From the NCBI GenBank assembly GCA_047621305.1, contig JBLHNB010000014.1:1-64000 (forward strand): a stretch of 64,000 nucleotides of DNA, in the 5' to 3' direction. Positions 32,996-42,058 of the stretch are shown piece after piece. The notes below the pieces were generated by a model that did no database searches, was not told the DNA's origin, and saw nothing but the letters and a program-made list of their open reading frames with translations. A program made the translations under genes and the position numbers. Every line of letters begins with the position of its first letter. Position 1 is the first letter of the stretch. The DNA is from Colwellia_A sp047621305. GTDB taxonomy: Bacteria > Pseudomonadota > Gammaproteobacteria > Enterobacterales > Alteromonadaceae.

Positions 32996-34702
32996 ATGGT
33001 TACATTTGAGTCAAAACCCTATAGTAAACGACTGCTGCATCTTATTAGTTGGAGTCATTGGTTCACTTTATTTAATATCATTGCGGCGATTGCTTTATCT
33101 TCGTTTTATATTTTTAATGAAAGTAAACCAGAGAGCCTCATAGGAGTTATCTATTTAATTACGACATGGACAAGCCATATGGGTTTCTTAACCTTTATGA
33201 GCCTTGTACTCATTTTATTTCCGATCACCTTATTAATCCCGCAAACCCGCTTTATTAGAGGAACCGCGTCGATAATATTTACGATCGGTTTATTTCTACT
33301 TATACTCGACGGCTTTGTTTATAGCCGACTCGGTTATCACTTAAACGCCTCTTCAAGTGAGCAGATTATTTCATTGCTCACGACCATTGGTGAAAATAAC
33401 GATAATTTTTGGTTATATAGTGCTGTTGTTGGCTTGCTTATTTTAGCCGCTGAACTTGTTATTAGTAATTATGCGTGGAAACACCTCAGTGAATTACAAG
33501 AGACTGTATTTGCTAAGTTTATCGTTATTCCTTTAGTCTTGTTTTTCTTTGTTAGTCATGTCATTCACATTTGGGCTGATGCGAACCTCGAATATGACGT
33601 GCTTCAGCAAGACACGGTACTTCCTTTGTCGTATCCTTCAACAGCTAAAGCACTACTCACTAAATATGATCTGTTCGACCGAGAAGATTATATTGAACGA
33701 CGCAATAGTCCACTTTCTTTTCGTCACACCATCCCACAATACCCACGTTTAAACACGCAGCTCAATCAGCAATGTCCAGCTGACGCTAAATTAACGCAAT
33801 CTGCCTATTTAGTTTTAACCAATGAAATACTAACGGATAAACAAATACAACAGTTTAAGCGTCATTCCTCTGATCGCGCTATTGATGTTAAACATCATAC
33901 CGATAATGCATTACTTAGTGACGCATGGTTTAATTTGTTTTTCAGTTTACCCACTATTTACCAAGAACAACTCATCGCTCAAAACAGTAAACCCTTGTTA
34001 TTTCAGGCACTAGAGCAAACCAACGCGGTAAAAAACTTCACTGTTATAGGTAATAATGAGCCAAAACCTTATTGGTTTGAGTCATTATTTGATACACGCC
34101 ATAACCTCACTGATATTTCAAGCCTGATATTTTCAGACAATAATAGTAACTTTACTGAACAACTCAATACAGCGAAACCCGGCTTACATGTCATCTATTT
34201 TAATGAACCTAATACCCACCAGTTTGAGCTTTTTATGGACGCGCTATTACTGGCTCAATCACAAAAAGAAACGAAAGATATTATTTGGGTAAGCTCAATC
34301 GGCAATAGTAGCCAAGCCACCAGTTTAACAATTAAACCGTCTTTGTTGATCATGCCAAAGGCTGACACAAGCAATCAAACAGTTAAACGCTTATCTAGTC
34401 AGATGGACATACAACCTACTCTGCTAAATAATTGGTTAAACTGTCAACTTGATGAACGTTATTTTCCTAATGGGCAAAACCTATTAAAAATCAAGTCAAA
34501 TAGACTCATCGCGAATACGATGGAATCAGGCATTATGGTTTTTAATAAAGACCAGTCGGTTTTCATTGATCAAAATGGTAATTTTCAAAGCTATTCAATT
34601 CAACTTGATGCGCCCATCACGGTTAAGGCTAATTTTCCATTGATGATAGATGCCGTCCATTCAATTAAACAATTTAGTCAACAAAAACAAAGTGAACAAT
34701 AA
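32996..34702 (+). CDS. yejM: YejM/PbgA-like inner-membrane sulfatase-fold protein (DUF3413)
   Basis: 568 residues. Five membrane helices in the first 200 residues (DUF3413 part: WFTLFNIIAAIALSSFYIF, GFLTFMSLVLILFPITLLI, SIIFTIGLFLLILDGFVYSR, WLYSAVVGLLILAAELVI) are followed by a periplasmic sulfatase-like domain. In enterobacteria YejM (PbgA/LapC) senses LPS and restrains LapB-FtsH degradation of LpxC. The globular domain here is shorter than the E. coli one, and the sulfatase metal-binding and nucleophile motifs are not seen, as expected for a non-enzymatic sensor. The ATG follows GAGAGAATAATAACG. Confidence 0.88.
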   Translation: MVTFESKPYSKRLLHLISWSHWFTLFNIIAAIALSSFYIFNESKPESLIGVIYLITTWTSHMGFLTFMSLVLILFPITLLIPQTRFIRGTASIIFTIGLFLLILDGFVYSRLGYHLNASSSEQIISLLTTIGENNDNFWLYSAVVGLLILAAELVISNYAWKHLSELQETVFAKFIVIPLVLFFFVSHVIHIWADANLEYDVLQQDTVLPLSYPSTAKALLTKYDLFDREDYIERRNSPLSFRHTIPQYPRLNTQLNQQCPADAKLTQSAYLVLTNEILTDKQIQQFKRHSSDRAIDVKHHTDNALLSDAWFNLFFSLPTIYQEQLIAQNSKPLLFQALEQTNAVKNFTVIGNNEPKPYWFESLFDTRHNLTDISSLIFSDNNSNFTEQLNTAKPGLHVIYFNEPNTHQFELFMDALLLAQSQKETKDIIWVSSIGNSSQATSLTIKPSLLIMPKADTSNQTVKRLSSQMDIQPTLLNNWLNCQLDERYFPNGQNLLKIKSNRLIANTMESGIMVFNKDQSVFIDQNGNFQSYSIQLDAPITVKANFPLMIDAVHSIKQFSQQKQSEQ

Positions 34703-34799
34703 ACGAGCGGTTAAATAAATATTAGCGGTTTTACGTTGCAATCAACAAATAAACCGTTAATATACGTCTCGCAAACAGTTAACCCCCTAGTTTGCAATT

Positions 34800-34876
34800 C
34801 GGGGTGTAGCGCAGCTTGGTAGCGCGTGCGTCTGGGGGACGTGAGGTCGCAAGTTCGAATCTTGCCACTCCGACCA
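34800..34876 (+). tRNA. tRNA-Pro (anticodon GGG)
   Basis: 77 bases with an encoded CCA end. Acceptor CGGGGTG pairs with CACTCCG, D-arm GCGC/GCGC, anticodon loop CTGGGGG with anticodon GGG (reads CCC/CCU), T-arm GCAAG-TTCGAAT-CTTGC. The anticodon stem TGCGT/ACGTG has two G-T wobbles. All invariant bases of the T-loop are present. Confidence 0.95.
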
Positions 34877-34887
34877 AACAATATAAT

Positions 34888-34916
34888 AAAAGCTCTTGAA
34901 ATATAGGGCTTTTTTT
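34888..34916 (+). terminator. Intrinsic terminator after tRNA-Pro
   Basis: AAAGCTC, ten-base loop, GGGCTTTTTTT: a 7-bp stem (one G-T pair) with a U-tract, 12 bases after the CCA end. Confidence 0.8.
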
Positions 34917-35027
34917 ATGTCTGTAATTTAGTGAAATGCCGATAGGGTAACGTTCTTCTTGGCTAACTATGGCTGAGATATTGGGATTATAGTCAGTAAA
35001 TAATGGCTATGGTGTTAGAACACTTAC

Positions 35028-37808
35028 TCAAGTATCCTTACTTTCAATACAACGGTATACCGTCTCTAGTAGTACATTTCTCTTGATAGGTTTTACCAGA
35101 CATTTATAAGCATTTTTAGAAACAACCTTGTCTATCGACCCAATATCGGCGTAACCCGTTGCTAAAACGATCGGTATATCCACTCTGATTTTTAACACAG
35201 CTTCAATTAATTCGGTTCCAGTCATTAATGGCATCGAGTGATCTGTCAAAATAAGGTCATAGCCATTCGGATTATCCTTAAATAATACTAACGCTTGATA
35301 ACCGTTCTCACATGTTGTTACAACATATCCTGACGACTCTAAGTGTTCACAATATAAGCGGCGAAGATCTTCTTCATCCTCAGCAATGAGGATATTGCCC
35401 TGGCCCTTGCGTGCATTTAATATTTTAGCTTTTTTATGCAATGGCGCATCAAGTGTTTTCGGTAATAAGATGGTGAACTCCACTCCATTGTTATCATTAT
35501 TTACCACCGATATATTGCCATCATGTCCATTAATGATGTTATACACTACAGACAATCCCAAGCCTGTTCCTTTGCCTACTTCTTTTGTACTAAAAAAGGG
35601 ATCGAAAATATTCTTAATTATAGAATGATCAATACCGGCTCCGGAATCTTTCACCTTAAGAGAAAAATAGCCATTAGCAGCTGAGAGACCACTGGGAACA
35701 GCAATATTTGAACCAGATAAGGTCAATTCTAATAAACCAGAGTTTGGTGACATCGCATCGATAGCGTTTGTACAAAGGTTAAGCAATACTTGATTGATCT
35801 GAGTTTTATCACCTTTTACGACGTAATCATAACCGCTTTCCATATTGTATAAGATATTGATATTTTCAGGAGCGGTAGATTTTATTAATTGAACACACTC
35901 ATGAATAACGTCAGAAAAATTCACTGAGTTTAAAGGCGCTTTACTCATTCTACTAAATGTCATTATCTGACTAACTAGCTCAGTTGCACGGGTGCTGGCG
36001 TTAAAAATGTTATTATTGAATTTCTGTATTGTCTGATCTTTAGGGAATTTTATGCTGAGTAATTCTGAGTTACCGATTATAATACCCATTATGTTATTAA
36101 AGTCGTGAGCTATGCCTCCTGCCATTTCACCTAAGGCTTTCATTTTTTGAGATTGAAGTAACTGCCCTTCTAATAATTGGCGCTGTTTGATTTCTCGCTT
36201 TAATTTACGATTAACGGCCATGAAACTAAATATAATTAAAATTAAGCCCGTTAAAATTGGAATGGCCCATTTTAAAATTGTTTTTAACTCCGTACCTTGT
36301 TGTATTCGCACGGCTAACCAATTATTTGCGATCATTGATTTGGATTTTACATCCATACTGTCTAATGCTTTATTTAAAATAGGAATTAATGGTTCGAGCC
36401 CTAGCCTCACCGCCATCGACAACTGCAATTTGTATGGCGTGAATGAAGCAACAATCAAATTATAATACCTCTCTTTGTCTATTTCATGATTTACGATCGG
36501 CAAAGCACCAATATATCCGTCTAGTTGACCATCATTTAATAACCTAAGTCCTTCAACTGCAGATGAAACGTATACTACTTTTACACCAGGATGATCCTGA
36601 GTGATTAATTCGGCAAAAACATATCCCTTGATAACCCCCACTTTTTTATCGTTAAAACTGCTCATTGATTCTGCATAAAATCCGCCCTTTTTAGTGACGG
36701 CAACAGAGGGTAGTTGAAAGTAGGATTTGGTGAATAACATAGATTCTTCACGTTTACGGGTACGCACCATCGAAGACATAACATCAATTTCCCCTGCCTT
36801 TAATGCTTCTAAAGATTGCGCCCATGTCATATCTTTAACCACATTAAGCTTGATATTCAATTGCTGAGAAATAAAATCAATATAATCTGAAGATATACCA
36901 CTGAACTTGTTATTATCATCAATAAATTCAAATGGATAGGAATGTTGATCAATACCCAAAGAGAAAGTAGTGTGAGTTTGTAGCCAATCTCGTTCAGCTA
37001 AGGTCAAAACCTCTAAGGGCGCTTTACTGCTAAAAAATGGTGATGTATTGGGTAACCACTTTTTTTCTAATACGACCAGTGCTTGAATGGGAATGTTTTT
37101 AAAGCCACTATTTATTTCTTTGAGTAATGAAGATTGTCCCTTAGCAACAACAGCATGTACTAAGCTCGACATATCCTCAACAATAGTTGATTCAAGTACA
37201 GCGCCTAGCCCCATTTTCGCTAATAAAGACTGTAGTGCCGGTGATTCATTAAAAATCGCCTGTATATCATTTTTTATTAAGTCATTAATACTCGCTGTAC
37301 CTCGAAAAGGTACCACGGTTATATTAGGGTAATTATCTAAAATATAGCGTTCATGATAGGCACCTGGTACCACTGCGACTTTCAGACCATCGAAATCATG
37401 TAGAGTATTTTTTTTATCTCCTTGTTTATTGTATAAAATACTTGATTCAACGCGGTGAATAGGGACGGAAAAGTCTGCCCACTGTTGGCGTGTCGCATTT
37501 TTAAATAACCCTGAATGTACCGCTTTATGCGATTTAACCATTAGCATCCCATCTTCATAATTAGATGAAATAAAGTTAACAGGGGTACCTGTAGTGACTG
37601 CCCATAAATTCCAAAGGTCTACATATAAGCCTGCTGGTCGCCCGTCAGGTAATTCAAATGAAATAGGATGGTGATCATTGTGAATAACTACGTTAAGTTC
37701 ATGTTTTAGATTTGCCCCCTCAGACACCATTGGAAAAATGAATAATAAATGTAGTAAGGAGTTAGGGATAAACGAAAATATTTTTATAAATAACGATTTT
37801 GATGTCAT
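35028..37808 (-). CDS. BvgS-like hybrid sensor histidine kinase with two periplasmic solute-binding domains
   Basis: 926 residues. A signal sequence (1-30) is followed by two SBP_bac_3 Venus-flytrap domains (about 38-255 and 275-500; the second contains FSLGIDQHSYPFEFID and GVIKGYVFAELI). A membrane helix spans 509-532, then a HisKA domain with His568 in GGIAHDFNNIMG, and a HATPase domain (NLCTNAIDAM, DSGAGIDHSIIKNIFDPF, GKGTGLGLSVV). The receiver domain has phosphoacceptor Asp856 in LILTDHSMP and Lys906. There is no PAS domain and no Hpt domain, unlike BvgS itself. The cognate transcription factor is not adjacent, so its output is unknown. It probably senses an amino-acid-like ligand, as SBP_bac_3 domains do; that is family inference. 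Confidence 0.9.
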   Translation of the reverse strand: MTSKSLFIKIFSFIPNSLLHLLFIFPMVSEGANLKHELNVVIHNDHHPISFELPDGRPAGLYVDLWNLWAVTTGTPVNFISSNYEDGMLMVKSHKAVHSGLFKNATRQQWADFSVPIHRVESSILYNKQGDKKNTLHDFDGLKVAVVPGAYHERYILDNYPNITVVPFRGTASINDLIKNDIQAIFNESPALQSLLAKMGLGAVLESTIVEDMSSLVHAVVAKGQSSLLKEINSGFKNIPIQALVVLEKKWLPNTSPFFSSKAPLEVLTLAERDWLQTHTTFSLGIDQHSYPFEFIDDNNKFSGISSDYIDFISQQLNIKLNVVKDMTWAQSLEALKAGEIDVMSSMVRTRKREESMLFTKSYFQLPSVAVTKKGGFYAESMSSFNDKKVGVIKGYVFAELITQDHPGVKVVYVSSAVEGLRLLNDGQLDGYIGALPIVNHEIDKERYYNLIVASFTPYKLQLSMAVRLGLEPLIPILNKALDSMDVKSKSMIANNWLAVRIQQGTELKTILKWAIPILTGLILIIFSFMAVNRKLKREIKQRQLLEGQLLQSQKMKALGEMAGGIAHDFNNIMGIIIGNSELLSIKFPKDQTIQKFNNNIFNASTRATELVSQIMTFSRMSKAPLNSVNFSDVIHECVQLIKSTAPENINILYNMESGYDYVVKGDKTQINQVLLNLCTNAIDAMSPNSGLLELTLSGSNIAVPSGLSAANGYFSLKVKDSGAGIDHSIIKNIFDPFFSTKEVGKGTGLGLSVVYNIINGHDGNISVVNNDNNGVEFTILLPKTLDAPLHKKAKILNARKGQGNILIAEDEEDLRRLYCEHLESSGYVVTTCENGYQALVLFKDNPNGYDLILTDHSMPLMTGTELIEAVLKIRVDIPIVLATGYADIGSIDKVVSKNAYKCLVKPIKRNVLLETVYRCIESKDT

Positions 37809-38177
37809 AAAAAACCTAATAAAAAATAATTAAACCAATCTAACGCAAGAGAGCCACTAGATGGAAAATCCAGTTTAGGTGATCAGTATAGTCAATAATT
37901 CACATAGGAAATCTATTTATGAGTGTCGAATTTTAAGCTCGGCTTAATCATTAAACGAAATGCCTTTAAACATGCCAAAGCCTATTAATGAACATTCAAG
38001 CTATTAGTGATACTTAGGTGACTTTAGTATTATGTAGAGATTATTAAAATTAAAAAGCAATAATTATTATTAAGTTAAAATTCCTTTCGTTATATTTTTA
38101 GACTGACTAGGCGATAGTTTGTCAACTATATTTATCTTAACTATAATTATCATTCAACTTAAAATCGGAACGATAAA

Positions 38178-38315
38178 ATGCCTAAATTCGTCATAGAAAG
38201 AGAGCCTGCTAATCGTTTGATCAGTTTCGCTAAGCATTTCAGTGAACCATTCACTAAACGATTATTGCCGCTGTCGGCTAACTATAATCTACGTAAGGAT
38301 GTATGTTATGAATAA
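38178..38315 (+). pseudogene. Short ORF starting like a DUF4242 protein, probably a deletion remnant
   Basis: 45 codons beginning MPKFVIERE, the characteristic start of DUF4242 (nickel-binding-like) proteins, but then reading PANRLISFAKHFSEPF with no further match and stopping after DVCYE. The family is normally about 80-90 residues. The ORF ends at TAA overlapping the CDGSH start (ATGAATAA), so if translated it could be coupled to it. The ribosome site is weak. The call rests on nine residues only. Confidence 0.35.
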
Positions 38316-38547
38316 TTCGGTCAGAGTGTCAGATACACCATATGCTATGGATGTAGAAGCGGGTAAAAATTATTTTTGGTGCGCTTGCGGTAAAAGTAAA
38401 AAGCAACCCTTATGTGATGGTTCCCATATGGGGACTGACTTTACACCGGTAATATACACTGCTACAGAGTCAACCAAAATATTCTTTTGTGGCTGCAAGG
38501 AAACGGCAAAGCAACCCATATGCGATGGCAGTCATTCAAAAAAATAA
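38308..38547 (+). CDS. CDGSH iron-sulfur domain protein with two CDGSH motifs
   Basis: 79 residues from the ATG at 38308, which has AAGGAT nine bases upstream; an ORF start at 38242 adds residues unlike the family. Two [2Fe-2S] motifs of the mitoNEET type are present: WCACGKSKKQPLCDGSH and FCGCKETAKQPICDGSH. Each has three Cys and one His for a pH-sensitive, redox-active cluster. Bacterial two-motif forms are soluble electron or Fe-S transfer proteins. No operon partner is obvious apart from the short ORF overlapping its start. Confidence 0.93.
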   Translation: MNNSVRVSDTPYAMDVEAGKNYFWCACGKSKKQPLCDGSHMGTDFTPVIYTATESTKIFFCGCKETAKQPICDGSHSKK

Positions 38548-39141
38548 TAATGACATCAATAAAAACTTAACAGAGCCAGATTTTTTTTGTCCTTTAAATA
38601 TTTTACCATCATAAAAAGGTCTTGCTCGATTTTACAATTCTTGTCGATAAAGATGGCGAATAAAAATCAATATGATCTGCCGTCAGAAAATATGAAGGGC
38701 TAGAACCGAGTATTGGAAAATCATTTGGCTTTCAATAAAATTTTTCGAAAATATTTCTTCCACCCCCTCAAACAATGGCGTTTTTTTTTAAGAAATTTCA
38801 ATTTAAATATTTACAGTATTGTAAATAATAGAAATAAAATAGCATAATAATTAGTACTATTAACAACCCCAAGCACTCCTTCGAGTAGTCATAAATCCAT
38901 TTTTAAAACACCTAACAGACTGTTCACCTAGATAGAACAATAACCTATTAATTATAACGCTAAAACTAAGTGATTACTTACACTTAACCAATCTGGGGTT
39001 ATAAGGGTTATTAAAGCTACCGATTCGGGGTTACCAGAGTTGTTACTCACCCACTACGCAGGGTTGTTGGGGTTGTTTGTTGGTTGATCTTTGGAGGTGC
39101 TGGGGTTATCATGTTTAAAGGGTCTATTACTGAGTATAAAG
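38548..39141. other. Intergenic region: palindrome and GGGTT-rich stretch
   Basis: No convincing ORF. TATTTACA (38808-38815), spacer GTAT, TGTAAATA (38820-38827) is a perfect 8-bp inverted repeat. From about 38993 to 39107 the strand is G/T-rich with at least six GGGTT or GGGGTT units, against an otherwise AT-rich background. The stretch ends just before the HicB-like gene, where a hicA gene would be expected, but none is present. Confidence 0.5.
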
Positions 39142-39549
39142 ATGAAATATCCTGTTTTAATAAAAAGAAATGAAGATGACAATGGTTATCTGCTTTCAGT
39201 ACCTGACTTACTGGGTTGTCATGTCAAAGCAGACACAATTGATATCGGTATGAGTAATATTGAAGAAGCGATTGCTGCACATTTAACAATATTAACGGAG
39301 TATGGTGAATCTGTGCCTCATGCAAAAAAGATTGATCATCACATTAAAATATCAACAGAGCTCTCGCCTATTTGGGCGGTAATTGATTTTGATATTGTGC
39401 CGTATTTAGGTAAAAGCCATAAAATTAATGTCACCCTGCCAGAATTACTGATTAAACAAATTGATGATCGGGTTAGTAAATCCTCTATTTATAAAACGCG
39501 CTCAGGTTTTATTGCGACGGCATGTATTATTGAATTAGTAAAACAGTAG
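39142..39549 (+). CDS. hicB: HicB-like antitoxin-type protein, no HicA partner
   Basis: 135 residues from the ATG at 39142; a longer ORF begins at 39091 but the family starts MKYPVLIKRNEDDNGYLLSV. The N-terminal half is the HicB RNase-H-like partial fold (VPDLLGCHVKADTID, SNIEEAIAAHLTILTEYGE). The C-terminal half carries a ribbon-helix-helix-type DNA-binding segment (HKINVTLPELLIKQIDDRV, SGFIATACI). HicB normally neutralises the HicA RNase encoded just upstream, but no hicA ORF is seen there or downstream. It may be an orphan antitoxin or regulator. The ribosome site is poor (GAGTATAAAG). Confidence 0.8.
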   Translation: MKYPVLIKRNEDDNGYLLSVPDLLGCHVKADTIDIGMSNIEEAIAAHLTILTEYGESVPHAKKIDHHIKISTELSPIWAVIDFDIVPYLGKSHKINVTLPELLIKQIDDRVSKSSIYKTRSGFIATACIIELVKQ

Positions 39550-39907
39550 TCACTTTTTAATTTCAATAGCCTTCTACTTAAAATTCGTGAGCTACATTTT
39601 TAATCTGGAACGGGTCTAAACTTGCGGAGTCAACGTGAAATAAATTTTTATAAAATGTTTAATGTTATGGCGTAAAACCTAGACGTATTACGCTGTAATA
39701 TTGAGTCAATTTAACTCTCCTTAAAATAAACCCCAAAACAAATGTTAAAATAAAGTAATTAATTGTTATTGATCTGTAAATATGAGCTACCCTTTTTATT
39801 AGTTGAAAATAATATAACTTATATTATTTTCAATAATTCTAATTCAATACTCACGTAATTTGTTCGTGCTGATTTAGAAACAACCAACTAATATAAGGAA
39901 GTTATCC
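39550..39907. other. Intergenic region upstream of the secreted serine peptidase
   Basis: No ORF is supported. Very AT-rich. Its most striking element is the 15-bp perfect palindrome at 39803-39833 (listed separately). The promoter of the peptidase gene probably lies between it and 39890, and AAGGAAGTT before ATG is the ribosome site. Confidence 0.55.
39803..39833. promoter_or_regulatory. 15-bp perfect inverted repeat upstream of the serine peptidase gene
   Basis: TTGAAAATAATATAA, one base C, TTATATTATTTTCAA. The complementarity is complete over 15 positions. It ends 74 bp before the start codon. A dimeric regulator site is the simplest reading; a transcript hairpin is less likely at this AT content and with a one-base loop. 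Confidence 0.6.
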
Positions 39908-41977
39908 ATGTTAAAGAATGTTCTTATTTTACTAGCAAGCGCTAGTTTGATTACACCAACACTCGCACAAAACAATAACTCAGATCCCACCGCCATCGTT
40001 ATTATTGCAGATACTATAAAGCGTACAAGTACCTTAGCGCCATTACAAAATATTGCATCTGGACTTGATAGTTCAAATGAAATAGAAGTGACAAAAACAG
40101 GTTCGGTATTTATTAAAGTACATTTTAATTATTTTAATATTCCAACAGGAGCCTATGTTGTTGTTTCAGACCCTCTTGGACAAGAGAGTTATCAATATGA
40201 TGGTATAGAGCACCAAACAGCAACATTTTCAGCAGCAGAAAATGGCTTAACACAGTTTTCAGCGATGTCGATATTTGGTGATACCGCGGTTGTTAAACTT
40301 GTAATGCCACTTAATGCTGTTTGGGAAAAGCAGCATGGTATTAAAATAGACCAATTTAATGCTGGCCTTGAACAAGCATTAATCCCCGAAAATGATCCCA
40401 CGCCAGAATCTAGCTGCGGTGTTAATGAACGTCGCGATGCAATTTGTTGGCAATCAAGTCATACACAGCAGTATGAACGTACGCGTCCTGTCGCTAGACT
40501 ATTAATGGGCGGTACGGGCTTGTGTACCAGTTGGCGTGTCGGCGATGATAATCACATGTTTACTAATAACCACTGTTTATCTACGCAAAGTAAACTCACC
40601 AATACTGAAGTTTGGTTTAATTATCAACGTACAACATGTGGTGGTTCTACTAATGCCGGCACGATTAAAGTCACGGGTAAAGATTTATTAAAAACAGATT
40701 ATGACTTAGATTATTCATTGTTTACTGTGACCAACTTCAACAGCATTAGCAGTTTTGGTAATTTTGGTTTAGAAGACAAAGCCCCAACGGTTGGTGACCT
40801 TATTTATATTGCGCAACATGGTGCAGGTAAGCCGAAAGAGCTTGCAATTGAAAGTGATCAAAATACTAATGGATTATGTCAAATAGATATTGCTAGCGCC
40901 ACAGGCAGAGCCGCCAATACTGACACCGGTTATTTTTGCGATACCACTGGGGGCTCTTCAGGCTCACCTGTTATTGATAACGCCAGCCATAAGGTTATTG
41001 CTTTGCATCATTTTGGTGGTTGTGAAAATCAAGGGGTAAGAATTGATAAAATATGGCCACAAGTTTCTACTTATTTTGGTGGTGTATTACCACAAGGTGA
41101 TGGTCCTGGTCAGAGTCTTCCCCCTGTTGCACGCGCGCAAATCACTTGTAATAACTTAAGTTGCTCATTTAATGGCTCAGGTTCAACCGGAAGTAACCTT
41201 ACTTACCATTGGAATTTTGGTGACAGCTTAAGCGCAACTACAAGTTCGATACAACATGATTACGCTCAAGCAGGTACTTACCAAGTTAGCTTAACCGTCA
41301 CTGATAATAAAAACGCCAGTAATACCTACAATAAAGTACTTGAGGTATCTGATAGCCAGACCGATAATGAATTACAATCGGGTATACCTGTCCTTAATCT
41401 TGCGGGTGCAAAAGATAGTGAATCACTTTATTTTATCGATGTAAGCGATAGTAATAAACGTGTCGTTGTTAATATGAGTGGTGGTTCGGGTGACGCTGAC
41501 CTTTATGTTAAGCGTGGCGCAGAACCAACAACAAGCGATTATGACTGTCGCCCCTTTGAAGGAGGAAATAATGAAAGCTGTGATGTTAACCTAGACTCAC
41601 CTGAACTCGTTTATATTAAATTGATCGGATACAGTCAGTTTAGTGGTGTTGAGCTTGTTGCCACTATTTCAGATAAAAATACCAGCCAATTCCCTAAGAG
41701 TAACCTCGAGACAAGTAAAGGGAACTGGTTACGCTATGACTATACTGTACCCGCTGGCGTTAGCCAAATTGAGGTTAAATCTTTTGGTGGCTCTGGTGAT
41801 GCTGATTTATATGTACAAAAAAGTGTTGCGCCATCAAAAACAGTCTACGATTGTCGCCCCTTCCAATCCGGAAATAACGAAAGCTGCACGCTATCAGTTA
41901 CCGCTGGTGATCAAATCCATATTGGGTTATTTGCCTATAACAGCTTTGCAAATTTAACCTTAGACGTTGTTAAATAA
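39908..41977 (+). CDS. Secreted trypsin-like serine peptidase with PKD and two PPC domains
   Basis: 689 residues. Signal peptide 1-20 (cleavage after LA in TPTLAQNN). The peptidase domain (about 165-395) has His222 in MFTNNHCLS, Asp268 in DYDLDYSLF, and Ser351 in TTGGSSGSPVID, and several Cys, resembling lysyl-endopeptidase-type enzymes. A PKD domain follows at 400-480 (YHWNFGD, HDYAQAGTYQVSLTV). Two bacterial pre-peptidase C-terminal domains (about 490-575 and 595-685) each carry GGSGDADLYV and YDCRPF-x-x-GNNESC. PPC domains are usually removed or help export through type II secretion. It should degrade protein outside the cell. An intrinsic terminator follows. Confidence 0.92.
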   Translation: MLKNVLILLASASLITPTLAQNNNSDPTAIVIIADTIKRTSTLAPLQNIASGLDSSNEIEVTKTGSVFIKVHFNYFNIPTGAYVVVSDPLGQESYQYDGIEHQTATFSAAENGLTQFSAMSIFGDTAVVKLVMPLNAVWEKQHGIKIDQFNAGLEQALIPENDPTPESSCGVNERRDAICWQSSHTQQYERTRPVARLLMGGTGLCTSWRVGDDNHMFTNNHCLSTQSKLTNTEVWFNYQRTTCGGSTNAGTIKVTGKDLLKTDYDLDYSLFTVTNFNSISSFGNFGLEDKAPTVGDLIYIAQHGAGKPKELAIESDQNTNGLCQIDIASATGRAANTDTGYFCDTTGGSSGSPVIDNASHKVIALHHFGGCENQGVRIDKIWPQVSTYFGGVLPQGDGPGQSLPPVARAQITCNNLSCSFNGSGSTGSNLTYHWNFGDSLSATTSSIQHDYAQAGTYQVSLTVTDNKNASNTYNKVLEVSDSQTDNELQSGIPVLNLAGAKDSESLYFIDVSDSNKRVVVNMSGGSGDADLYVKRGAEPTTSDYDCRPFEGGNNESCDVNLDSPELVYIKLIGYSQFSGVELVATISDKNTSQFPKSNLETSKGNWLRYDYTVPAGVSQIEVKSFGGSGDADLYVQKSVAPSKTVYDCRPFQSGNNESCTLSVTAGDQIHIGLFAYNSFANLTLDVVK

Positions 41978-41996
41978 TAAACTAATTTATTGCGAT

Positions 41997-42034
41997 AAAA
42001 CTTCCTTTTGACAAGTTCTAGAGGAAGTTTTTTT
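41997..42034 (+). terminator. Intrinsic terminator between the two peptidase genes
   Basis: AAAACTTCC, 13-base loop, GGAAGTTTTTTT: a strong stem with U-tract just after the serine peptidase stop. It separates this gene from the following carboxypeptidase gene, whose ATG is 25 bp further. Confidence 0.85.
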
Positions 42035-42058
42035 CATTAAAAAAGGGATCTATCTATT

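Noticed and set aside
38136..38160. Possible Fur box upstream of the CDGSH gene
   Set aside because: Only about 11 of 19 positions fit the consensus, little better than expected in this AT-rich stretch.
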